Shown: one piece after another, positions 32,006 through 39,590 of the stretch
Position numbering within the stretch: the first letter of the stretch is position 1
Layout of the letters: every line of letters begins with the position of its first letter
Origin: Ramlibacter sp.
GTDB lineage: Bacteria; Pseudomonadota; Gammaproteobacteria; Burkholderiales; Burkholderiaceae_C
Direction of reading: 5' to 3'
DNA length: 64,000 bases
NCBI GenBank assembly: GCA_019635435.1
Contig: JAHBZM010000001.1
Coordinates: 3,038,001-3,102,000, forward strand
Program-made: the position numbers and the translations under genes
Notes under the pieces: model-generated
What the model was told of the DNA's origin: nothing
What the model saw: only the letters and a program-made list of their open reading frames with translations
Databases searched by the model: none

Positions 32006-34954
32006 ATGAAGTCGTTGGGCCGGTTATTCGCTTTTCTCATCGCACTGCTGCCGCTGCTGAGCCTGCCCGTGGCCGCGCAGGTGTGCGCCGTGCCCGGCAA
32101 GGACGGCCCCAGCACCACGCTCAATGGTGTGGTCAACACCTACTACCCCGGCACCGCCAACGCGCTCGCGGGCGCCACCACCATTTCGGTGGGCACGGCG
32201 CGCGGCGGCACGGGCCTGCAAACCGGCGACATGGTGCTGATCATCCAGATGCAGGATGGCGTCAGCAACGCGAGCTTTGCCAACACCACCACCACCTACG
32301 CCACCAGCGTGGGCACGGCGGGCACCTATGAATACGGCCTGGTCCAGGCCTTTGGGGGCGGCGTGGTCACGCTGCGCAACCCGCTGGTCAACAGCTACCG
32401 CAACGCCCAGACCGCCGGCAATGCGCGCCAGACCTTCCAGGTGGTGCGCGTGCCGCAGTACTCGGTGGCCACCATCCCGGGCGCCAACACCGTCACCCCC
32501 CTGATCTGGGACGGCACCTCAGGCGGCATCGTGGCGTTCGACGTGGCCGGCACGCTGACGCTCAGCGGCACCATCAACGCCAGCGGCTATGGCTTCCGCG
32601 GCGGCGCGGGCCGGGTCTATGGCGGCGGTGGCACCAATGCCAACACCGACGTGCGCTTTTCCAGTGCCCAGAACAACGGCGCCATGAAGGGCGAAGGCGC
32701 GGCGGGCTCGCCGCGCAGCACCTACGCCAGCGTGGGCGGGGTCTACACCTGGGCTGGCACCGGCGGCGACTTCTACCCCAATGGCGACAACGGCTATGGC
32801 GCGCCCGGCAACGCGGGCGGCGGCGGCAACGATGGCAATGTCGGCGGCAACACCGAGAACTCCGGCGGCGGTGGCGGCGGCAACGGCGGCGTGGGCGGCC
32901 ATGGCGGCAACACCTGGAGCAGCAACCTCGATATTGGCGGGCGCGGCGGCCTGGCCTACACCCCGGCAGCCAACCGCATCATCATGGGCGGCGGCGGCGG
33001 CGCGGGCACCAGCAACAACGGTGGCACCAACCATTCCACGTTTTCGGGGGCGTCGGGCGGCGGCATCGTGCTGCTGCGCTCGGCGGCCGTGGCGGGTGCC
33101 GGCACCATCAACGTGGCCGGCGCCAACGGCCAGACGCCCACCGCCACCTGCTGCGACGACGGTGGCACGGGCGGCGGTGGCGGCGGCTCGGCCGTGCTGC
33201 TGGCATCCAACAGCGCCGGCCTGACCGGGATCACAGTCAACGCGCGGGGCGGCAACGGCAGCCCCACGCCCACCGGCTCTGTCGACCACGGGCCTGGCGG
33301 CGGCGGCGGCGGCGGCGTCATCCTGAGCACCGGCGCGGTGGGTGGGGGCTCCTCGGTGGCGGGTGGCGCGCGCGGCGCGGCCACCTGGAACTCCACGGCG
33401 GGCGCCAATGGCGTGAGCAACACGGCGCAATCCTTCACGGGCGGCAATGGCGTCCTGCCAGGGGCGGTCTGCCTGCCCAACCTCACCGTGACCAAGTCAA
33501 CCACCAGCCCGGCCGTGACCCAGCCGGCCGATACCACGGCGCAGTATGTGATCCGCATCGAGGCGGCGGCCACCTCGGGGGGCGCCAGCGGCGTGGCCGC
33601 GAGCGACGACCTGCCCGACCCGTTCCTGCTCAGCGGCACCACGGCCGCGGCCAGCACCTCGCTGGCGGCCGGCCCTGCCACGCCGGCGGCCAGCGGCACC
33701 TCCACCGTGCAGATCGGCACGCCGGGCGGCACCACCGCCAACAGCTACGTCCTGCTGCCCGGCGGCGTGGTCACCCTGACCTTCAACGTCACGCTGGAAG
33801 GCGCCATTCCGGGCACCTACCAGAACCCGGCCACCACCCTGTTCAGCGACCCCACGCGCTCGGCCGCGGCCACCACGGTGTCGCCCGGCGACACCTACAC
33901 GGCCGGCGGCACGGTGGGTGGCAGCAACTATGACTCGGCCTCCGGCACCGGCGAGGACGTGACGGTGTCGGGCGCGCTGTCCTCGGTCTCGTCGTCAGCC
34001 ACGCTGTGCCCCGCGACCACGCGCGAAATCACCACCACCAACTACATCAGCAACAGCGACTTCACCGACACCGGCGCCTCGCTGGGCAACGGCGGGGGCG
34101 TCGGTTCCGCGGCGCTCAACACCCAGCCGGCCAACAACAATGTGGCCTACCAGATCGGCCTGCAATCCGACACCGCCGGGGCACCCGACCTGTACCAGAG
34201 CCCCTTCCCCGGCAACCCGGCGCGCGACATTGCCGGCAGCAACAACTGGATGTTTGCCAACGGCAACTCCATTGGCGCCGCGGGCATCTGGTGGAGCCAG
34301 ACCGTCTCGGGCCTGACGCCGGGGCTGACCTACACCTTCATCGTCCATGCCTCCAGCCCGGTGTCAGGCAACCAGAATGGTGGCAATGCGCAGCGCCCCA
34401 ATTTGCGCTTGCAGGTAACCCAGGGGGCGGTCCAGAACTTTGGCCTGGGGGTCGTGTTGAATGACACGGCGGCGGCAGACGTCTGGACGTTGTACGAGGC
34501 CACGTTTCTGGCCACCCAGACGACGGCGACCCTCGCCATCAACAACACTGTGTCAGCGGGCGGCGGTGAGCGCCGTGGCATGTTTGCGCTGGCGCAGCCG
34601 ACGCTGCGCCTGTGCGCGCCGCTGGTCAACGTGGCGGTCGCCAAGAGCAATGCGCTGAGCAGCGTGAGCGCGGGCGCCACCACCACCTACCAGCTCACCA
34701 TCACCAACGGCGGACCCAACGCCGCCAACGGCGCGGTGCTGACCGACTCCCCGGGCACCGGCCTCAGCTGCACCAGCGTGAGTTGCACGGGCACGGCGGG
34801 CGGGGCGGTGTGCCCCACCGTGGGTGCGGGCGTGGGCCTGTTGTCGATCGGCAACCTCGTGCCCCCGGGCACGGGGGTGGTGCTGAACACCCTGCCAGCG
34901 AGCAGCACCGTGACCTTCTCGCTGGTCTGCGACATCAACGCCACCGGCGAGTAG
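32006..34954 (+). CDS. Secreted glycine-rich beta-repeat protein with DUF11-type domains
   Basis: Predicted exported protein of 982 aa with no named homologue that I recognise. A signal peptide ends near VAAQ (about residue 24). Residues of about 170-460 alternate glycine-rich loops with strand-like units such as SGGGIVLLRS and GGGSAVLLAS, which I read as four loose repeats of a beta-solenoid. A DUF11-like domain follows (PNLTVTKSTTSP, about 490-620), then a CBM-like NYISNSDFTDTGAS region (about 675-865) and a second DUF11-like domain (LVNVAVAKSNALSS) that ends at the stop. There is no sorting signal, PEP-CTERM or membrane anchor. The gene stands alone. An extracellular or surface adhesive role is a guess. 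Confidence 0.8.
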   Translation: MKSLGRLFAFLIALLPLLSLPVAAQVCAVPGKDGPSTTLNGVVNTYYPGTANALAGATTISVGTARGGTGLQTGDMVLIIQMQDGVSNASFANTTTTYATSVGTAGTYEYGLVQAFGGGVVTLRNPLVNSYRNAQTAGNARQTFQVVRVPQYSVATIPGANTVTPLIWDGTSGGIVAFDVAGTLTLSGTINASGYGFRGGAGRVYGGGGTNANTDVRFSSAQNNGAMKGEGAAGSPRSTYASVGGVYTWAGTGGDFYPNGDNGYGAPGNAGGGGNDGNVGGNTENSGGGGGGNGGVGGHGGNTWSSNLDIGGRGGLAYTPAANRIIMGGGGGAGTSNNGGTNHSTFSGASGGGIVLLRSAAVAGAGTINVAGANGQTPTATCCDDGGTGGGGGGSAVLLASNSAGLTGITVNARGGNGSPTPTGSVDHGPGGGGGGGVILSTGAVGGGSSVAGGARGAATWNSTAGANGVSNTAQSFTGGNGVLPGAVCLPNLTVTKSTTSPAVTQPADTTAQYVIRIEAAATSGGASGVAASDDLPDPFLLSGTTAAASTSLAAGPATPAASGTSTVQIGTPGGTTANSYVLLPGGVVTLTFNVTLEGAIPGTYQNPATTLFSDPTRSAAATTVSPGDTYTAGGTVGGSNYDSASGTGEDVTVSGALSSVSSSATLCPATTREITTTNYISNSDFTDTGASLGNGGGVGSAALNTQPANNNVAYQIGLQSDTAGAPDLYQSPFPGNPARDIAGSNNWMFANGNSIGAAGIWWSQTVSGLTPGLTYTFIVHASSPVSGNQNGGNAQRPNLRLQVTQGAVQNFGLGVVLNDTAAADVWTLYEATFLATQTTATLAINNTVSAGGGERRGMFALAQPTLRLCAPLVNVAVAKSNALSSVSAGATTTYQLTITNGGPNAANGAVLTDSPGTGLSCTSVSCTGTAGGAVCPTVGAGVGLLSIGNLVPPGTGVVLNTLPASSTVTFSLVCDINATGE

Positions 34955-35010
34955 CGCGGGTACAACCCTCACGACGGCTGCAGGGGCCGCCGGGGCTGCG
35001 CCGGACAGGC

Positions 35011-36576
35011 TCAGGCGAACAGCGCCTTGTGTTGCTCGCGCAACAGGTTCTTCTGCACCTTGCCCATGGTGTTGCGCGGCAGTTCTGCCACCACAAAGCA
35101 GCGCTTGGGAATCTTGAAATTGGCCAGTCTGGACTTGAGCTCGGCGATGATGGCGCCGGCATCCAGCGTGGCGCCGGGCTTGGCGATGACCACCGCCACC
35201 CCCACCTCGCCAAAGTCCGGGTGCGGCACGCCCACCAGCGCGCTCTCGGCCACACCGGGCAGCTCGTTGATGTAGCCCTCGATCTCGGCCGGGTACACGT
35301 TGTAGCCGCCGCTGATGATCAGGTCCTTGCTGCGGCCCACGATGGTCACGTAGCCGCGCTCGTCGATCCTGCCCACGTCACCGGTCTTGAAGAAGCCGTC
35401 GGGCGTGAATTCCTCGCGGGTTTTCTCGGGCATGCGCCAGTAGCCCTTGAACACATTGGGGCCGGTGACCTGGATGTTGCCGATCTCGCCCACGGCCAGC
35501 GGCGCGCCGTCATCGCCCTGCACGCGCAGCTGCACCCCGGGCAGCGGAAAGCCCACGGTGCCGCCCCGGCGCTCGTCCTGGCCGCCGTAGCGGGCATCGG
35601 CTGCATAGGGGTTGGAGGTGAGCATGGCGGTTTCGCTCATGCCGTAGCGCTCGACGATGGTGTGGCCGGTGCGCTCCTTCCATTCGTTGAAGGTCTCGAT
35701 CAGCAGCGGCGCCGAGCCCGCCAGGAACAGCCGCATGTTGCGCACCGCCGCGCGCGTGAGCCCGGGCTCGGCCAGCATGCGGACGTACAGCGTGGGCACG
35801 CCCATGAACACCGTGGCCTCGGGCATCTTCTGCACCACCACCTTGGGGTCGAACTTGCCCAGCCAGATCATCTTGCTGCCGTTGAGCAGCGCGCCATGCA
35901 GGGCCACGAACAGGCCGTGCACATGGAAGATGGGCAGCGCGTGGATCAGCACGTCGCCGGGCGTCCAGCCCCAGTAGTCCTTGAGCATGCGGGCATTGCT
36001 CAGCAGGTTGTCATGGCTGAGCATGGCGCCCTTGCTGCGCCCCGTGGTGCCACTGGTGTAGAGGATGGCGGCGAGGTCGTCGGCGGCCACGCGGGCCACC
36101 TCGTGCCGGTCGCTGCAATGCGCGGCGCGCTCCAGCAGGCTGCCCGTGCGGTCATCGTCCAGCGTGAACACATGGCGGGTGCCGGCCTTGAACGCGATCT
36201 TGCTGATCCAGCCAAAGTTGGCGCGCGTGCAGACCATGACGGCCGGCTCGGCGTTGCCCACAAAGTACTCGATCTCGGCGCTCTGGTAGGCCGTGTTCAG
36301 CGGCAGGAACACATAGCCCGAGCGCAGCGTGGCCAGGTACAGCACCATGGCTTCGACCGACTTCTCGACCTGCACCGCCACGCGCGAGCCCTTGGGCAGC
36401 TTCAGCGACCCCAGCAGGTTGGCCATCATGGCCGTGGCGCGGTCCAGGTCGCGCCAGGTGTAGTGCAGGGCCTGGGCACCCCCGCCCGCGGTTTCCACGG
36501 CGATGGTGTCCAGGTCTTTGGGAAACGCGGCGCGCAGCGCGGCAAACAGGTTGGGATTGGAAGCGGACTGGGTCAT
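35011..36576 (-). CDS. matB: Malonyl-CoA synthetase-like AMP-dependent ligase
   Basis: Acyl-CoA synthetase of 521 aa in the adenylate-forming family. The AMP-binding motif ILYTSGTTGRSKGAM lies near residue 165, ERYGMSETAM near 310, and the hinge and catalytic-Lys segments GRSKDLIISGGYNVYP and RNTMGKVQKNLL close to the end. It follows the malonyl-CoA decarboxylase gene by seven bases, which supports MatB (malonate + CoA + ATP to malonyl-CoA) over a fatty-acid ligase. ATG 36576 is preferred to an upstream start overlapping the decarboxylase. Confidence 0.85.
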   Translation of the reverse strand: MTQSASNPNLFAALRAAFPKDLDTIAVETAGGGAQALHYTWRDLDRATAMMANLLGSLKLPKGSRVAVQVEKSVEAMVLYLATLRSGYVFLPLNTAYQSAEIEYFVGNAEPAVMVCTRANFGWISKIAFKAGTRHVFTLDDDRTGSLLERAAHCSDRHEVARVAADDLAAILYTSGTTGRSKGAMLSHDNLLSNARMLKDYWGWTPGDVLIHALPIFHVHGLFVALHGALLNGSKMIWLGKFDPKVVVQKMPEATVFMGVPTLYVRMLAEPGLTRAAVRNMRLFLAGSAPLLIETFNEWKERTGHTIVERYGMSETAMLTSNPYAADARYGGQDERRGGTVGFPLPGVQLRVQGDDGAPLAVGEIGNIQVTGPNVFKGYWRMPEKTREEFTPDGFFKTGDVGRIDERGYVTIVGRSKDLIISGGYNVYPAEIEGYINELPGVAESALVGVPHPDFGEVGVAVVIAKPGATLDAGAIIAELKSRLANFKIPKRCFVVAELPRNTMGKVQKNLLREQHKALFA

Positions 36577-36583
36577 GTTGTGT

Positions 36584-38068
36584 TTAGAAATACAGGTCTT
36601 CAATGGCCGATGCTACCGGGACTTTGCCCTGCGCCAGCATCGCGCGGTGCTTGTCCAGCCGCTTGAGATCGTAAAGGTAATTGACCATCAGGCCATACGA
36701 CTGCCGCACGCCCTTGGGCGACGGGTCTCCGGCCCAGTTGAGCCGCTCCACCCGCGCCCCGTTGCCCAGGTGGAAGCGCGCCACCGGGTCCACGGGCTTG
36801 TCGCCCTGCAGGGCGCGCCCCAGGTACTGCGCCGCGCAGCGCAGCAGCATCTGGCGCACGGGTGACTTGGCGTCCAGCTCCAGCACCTTGTCGAGCGCGC
36901 CCAGAAAATGCTCCGCCCCGGGCGGCTCAAACCCGACAGCGCGGCCCAGCTCGGTGCGGTGCTTGTCGTCAAGCTGCTCTAGCAAGGCGGCCGCGTTTTT
37001 GGCGAGCCAGCTCCTGAAGCCCGGGATCGGCGACAGCGTGGCAAAGGTCTTGAGCCGCGGGAACTCTTCCTTGAGCGTGTCCACCACGCGCTTGATCAAT
37101 GAATCGCCAAAACTCACGCCGCGCAGGCCGCCCTGGGTGTTGCTGATGGAATAGAAGATGGCCGTGGTGGCCTTGCCCAGGTCGGCCGGCGCGGCCGTTT
37201 CGTCCAGCAGCGGCGTGATGCTGCCGGCGATCTCGTCGATCAACGCCACCTCGACAAAGATCAGCGGCTCGTCGGGCAGGCGCGGGTGGAAAAAGCCGTA
37301 GCAACGGCGGTCGGAGTCGAGCCGGTTCTTGACGTCGGACCAGCTGCGGATGTCGTGCACCGCCTCGTAGCGGATCAGCTTTTCAATCAGCGACGCGGGC
37401 GAGTCCCAGCTGATGCGCCGAAGGTCCAGGAAACCCACGTCAAACCAGGTGGAGAACATGTACTCCATCTCCACGTCCAGCGCGTACAGGCGCTTGTCGG
37501 TCTTCAGGTGCGGCTGCATCTCGGCGCGCAGGTCCACCAGAAAGCGCACGCCGTTGGGGTTGGCGCTGAAGCGCTGCAGCAGGCGCCGGCGCGGCGACAC
37601 CGTGGCGCGGCGGTACAGCACCTCGGCCGCGGGCTCGTCGGGCGTGCCCACGGTTTCGGCGAATTTGGCCTGCGCGGCGCGCACCTTCTGCGGGTCGGCC
37701 ACGAACTGCTCGCTCATGAGCAGCCACATGTCGCGGCGCTGGGCCGGCGTGGCGCGGGCATACCACTGGGCCACGCCCTCGGCGCGGCGCCCGCCCTCGA
37801 CCTCGCTCACGCGCGGGTCCACGATGGACTGCAGCTCTTCCAGCGTGCGCCGCAGCACGCGCGGTGACAGCGCCTCTTCCTTCTTGCGCAGCGTGGCGTT
37901 CAGGCGCTCGCGCGTGGAGCGGCCGCCCGCGCCACCGCCGTGGCCGCCCTGATCTGCTACTTTTTTTGTAGCTGAAGGCGGCGGACTGGCGGGGACTCCA
38001 GCCTCTTTTGATGCGGAACGCGGGCGCAGGATCGAAACACTGCGGGCCATCCATTCGGGAGTGTTCAT
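36584..38068 (-). CDS. Malonyl-CoA decarboxylase
   Basis: Enzyme of 494 aa that converts malonyl-CoA to acetyl-CoA and CO2. The N-terminal helical domain (about 55-190) and the GNAT-fold catalytic domain are recognisable, with the conserved segments LIRYEAVHDIRSWSDVKNRL, CYGFFHPRLPDEPLIFVEVAL, ISNTQGGLRG and LSPIPGFRSWL near residues 335-345; the catalytic Ser/His pair is expected around SPIPGF and ARFHLGNGA. Residues 19-39 are a low-complexity insert encoded by a dispersed repeat. The start overlaps the GntR stop by four bases. With MatB it forms a malonate-to-acetyl-CoA route. Confidence 0.93.
   Translation of the reverse strand: MNTPEWMARSVSILRPRSASKEAGVPASPPPSATKKVADQGGHGGGAGGRSTRERLNATLRKKEEALSPRVLRRTLEELQSIVDPRVSEVEGGRRAEGVAQWYARATPAQRRDMWLLMSEQFVADPQKVRAAQAKFAETVGTPDEPAAEVLYRRATVSPRRRLLQRFSANPNGVRFLVDLRAEMQPHLKTDKRLYALDVEMEYMFSTWFDVGFLDLRRISWDSPASLIEKLIRYEAVHDIRSWSDVKNRLDSDRRCYGFFHPRLPDEPLIFVEVALIDEIAGSITPLLDETAAPADLGKATTAIFYSISNTQGGLRGVSFGDSLIKRVVDTLKEEFPRLKTFATLSPIPGFRSWLAKNAAALLEQLDDKHRTELGRAVGFEPPGAEHFLGALDKVLELDAKSPVRQMLLRCAAQYLGRALQGDKPVDPVARFHLGNGARVERLNWAGDPSPKGVRQSYGLMVNYLYDLKRLDKHRAMLAQGKVPVASAIEDLYF
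37951..38013 (+). repeat. Dispersed repeat copy A, inside the malonyl-CoA decarboxylase gene
   Basis: Starts with GATCTGCTAC and a CTACTTTTTTTGTAG hairpin and ends with GGACTCCAGCCTCTTTTGA. The same ordered features occur at 38878-38934 and, inverted, at 46557-46616. Here it encodes residues 19-39 of the enzyme in frame, in a Ala/Pro/Lys-rich N-terminal tail. Confidence 0.65.
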
Positions 38069-38742
38069 GCGGTCAGCCTTGATTTCTGGTTGCGGGCCAG
38101 TTCGCGCAGCGCCACGCGCTGGCGCGTCAGGTGGGTGCGCATGGCGACCTCGGCGCCCTCGGCGTCGCGCGCCTTGAGCGCGGCAAACACCGCCATGTGC
38201 TCGGACAGGCTCTGCTCGAGCCGGCCCGGGGCATGCAGCTGCTGCAGCCGCGCCAGCTTGACGATCTTGCGCAGGTCGCCAATCACCTGCGCCAGCCAGC
38301 GGTTGTTGGCCAGCGTGATGATGGCCTCATGGATCGCGAAGTTGGCTTCGTAGTAGTCGTTGATGCGCTTGGCCCGCGCATGGCGCTGCAGCCGCTCGTG
38401 CAGCGTCTCCAGCGCGGCCAGGTCGGCGTCGCTGGCGTTGCGCGCCGCCTCGAAGGCGCAGCGCCCCTCGAGCAGCGCGATCACCGGGAAGATCTCGTCC
38501 AGGTCCTGTTCGGTCACCTCGTTGACGAAGCAGCCGCGCCTGGGTTCATGGCGCAGCAGGCCTTCGGCCGTGAGCACCTTGAGCGCCTCGCGCAGCGGCG
38601 TTCGCGAGATGGCCATCTCCTCGGCCAGCGTCACCTCGTCAATGAAGGCCCCGGGCAGCAGCTCGCCCGCAAAAATCCGGTCACGCAGGGTGGCGGCGAC
38701 TTCGTCGTGCAGGGAGTTCTGGATGAGGCGCATGGTGGGCAT
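38065..38742 (-). CDS. GntR family transcriptional regulator, FCD subfamily (malonate operon)
   Basis: Regulator of 225 aa with a winged helix-turn-helix (about 8-72, AISRTPLREALKVL) and an FCD ligand domain. It is the first gene of the regulator - malonyl-CoA decarboxylase - malonyl-CoA synthetase operon, with a four-base overlap to the next gene, the arrangement of MatR in rhizobia, so it probably senses malonate or malonyl-CoA. The perfect palindrome 38779-38794, about 40 bases upstream, is the likely operator. A start at 38733 is possible; neither has a ribosome site. Confidence 0.88.
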   Translation of the reverse strand: MPTMRLIQNSLHDEVAATLRDRIFAGELLPGAFIDEVTLAEEMAISRTPLREALKVLTAEGLLRHEPRRGCFVNEVTEQDLDEIFPVIALLEGRCAFEAARNASDADLAALETLHERLQRHARAKRINDYYEANFAIHEAIITLANNRWLAQVIGDLRKIVKLARLQQLHAPGRLEQSLSEHMAVFAALKARDAEGAEVAMRTHLTRQRVALRELARNQKSRLTA

Positions 38743-38778
38743 GGACGGGTATGGGAGAAGTTGGGTGGTAATTTTCTG

Positions 38779-38794
38779 TAATTACGCGTAATTA
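38779..38794. promoter_or_regulatory. Perfect palindrome TAATTACGCGTAATTA, probable operator of the malonate GntR
   Basis: Sixteen-base perfect inverted repeat, AT-rich in a GC-rich setting, with a further related half site (GGTAATTTTCTGTAATTA spacing) toward the gene. It lies 37 bases upstream of the GntR start. GntR dimers bind such palindromes. Confidence 0.6.
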
Positions 38795-38877
38795 TCGAGC
38801 CTGATCCCGGATGCCACAAGCCAAAGTTGACCTGGCGGCTGCGGCTTGTGGCTGTGGCGCCAGCCTCACCGGCCTGC

Positions 38878-38934
38878 GCTCCTGTTTTCATAGCGCCACA
38901 GGGCTGCCCCGTCTGGACTCCAGCCACTTTTGAC
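38878..38934 (+). repeat. Dispersed repeat copy B, intergenic
   Basis: GCTCCTGTTTTCATAGC at one end and GGACTCCAGCCACTTTTGAC at the other. It fills part of the gap between the malonate regulator and the GbsR-type regulator and matches copies A and C in order and spacing of features. Confidence 0.65.
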
Positions 38935-38961
38935 TCCCAATCCCTTGAAAGTCAAGGTGAA

Positions 38962-39003
38962 TTTTCAGTATTTCTTGAAAACTCAGGAATTTCCGTACAA
39001 AAT
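38962..39003 (+). promoter_or_regulatory. Predicted promoter and inverted repeat upstream of the GbsR/MarR-type regulator
   Basis: TTGAAA (38975-38980), 17-base spacer, CAAAAT (38998-39003). The inverted repeat TTTTCA-N8-TGAAAA (38962-38981) covers the -35, and the string CTTGAAA recurs at 38944 and 38974 (30 bases apart), suggesting an autoregulatory site. The -10 ends six bases before the ATG at 39010, exactly as for the GntR gene at 4931, so the transcript may be leaderless. Confidence 0.55.
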
Positions 39004-39009
39004 CCAGCC

Positions 39010-39588
39010 ATGCCACTGCAAGACCACCTCCCTCCCCTGAACCGCCAGTTCGTCGCGCACTTTGGCGAAATGGGCAGCAAGTGGGGCATCAACCGTACCG
39101 TGGGCCAGATCTATGCACTGATCTTCATCTCGCAGCGCGCGCTCAATGCCGACGAGATTGCCGAGATGCTGGAGTTCTCGCGCTCCAACGTGAGCATGGG
39201 CCTGAAGGAGCTGCAGGCCTGGCGGCTGGTGCGGCTGCGCCACCAGAGCGGCGACCGGCGCGAGTACTTCGAGGCGCCGGGCGATGTCTGGGAAATCTTC
39301 CGCGTGCTGGCCGAGGAGCGGCGCCGCCGCGAGATCGAACCCACGCTGTCGATGCTGCGCATGGCGCTGCTGGAGGAACCCACCAACGACGAAGAGCGCC
39401 ACGCCCAGGAGCGCATGCGCCAGATGCACGAGCTGATCGACCGGCTCATGACCTGGTTTGACGACGTGCAGAAGCTGGCGCCCGAGACCGCCATGCAGCT
39501 CATGGGCATGGGCGCCACCGTGACCAAGGTGCTCGAATTCAAGGACCGCGTCACGGGCCGGTCCCCCAACCGCCCCAGGGAGCAATGA
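39010..39588 (+). CDS. GbsR/MarR-family transcriptional regulator of the cyd genes
   Basis: Regulator of 192 aa with a winged helix-turn-helix (about 22-95; LNADEIAEMLEFSRSNVSMGLKEL is the helix-turn-helix) and a helical C-terminus that probably dimerises. GbsR-type proteins of this length often lie directly before bd-oxidase genes in Betaproteobacteria. ATG 39010 is chosen because upstream in-frame sequence runs through the promoter and a dispersed repeat. Its stop overlaps the first possible cydA start, so the regulator and oxidase form one operon. The signal sensed is unknown. Confidence 0.85.
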   Translation: MPLQDHLPPLNRQFVAHFGEMGSKWGINRTVGQIYALIFISQRALNADEIAEMLEFSRSNVSMGLKELQAWRLVRLRHQSGDRREYFEAPGDVWEIFRVLAEERRRREIEPTLSMLRMALLEEPTNDEERHAQERMRQMHELIDRLMTWFDDVQKLAPETAMQLMGMGATVTKVLEFKDRVTGRSPNRPREQ

Positions 39589-39590
39589 CC

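Noticed and set aside
32500..33450. Tandem GGC-rich runs that look like a simple repeat or CRISPR-like array
   Set aside because: They are Gly codons inside the secreted protein; no uniform repeat or spacer pattern exists.
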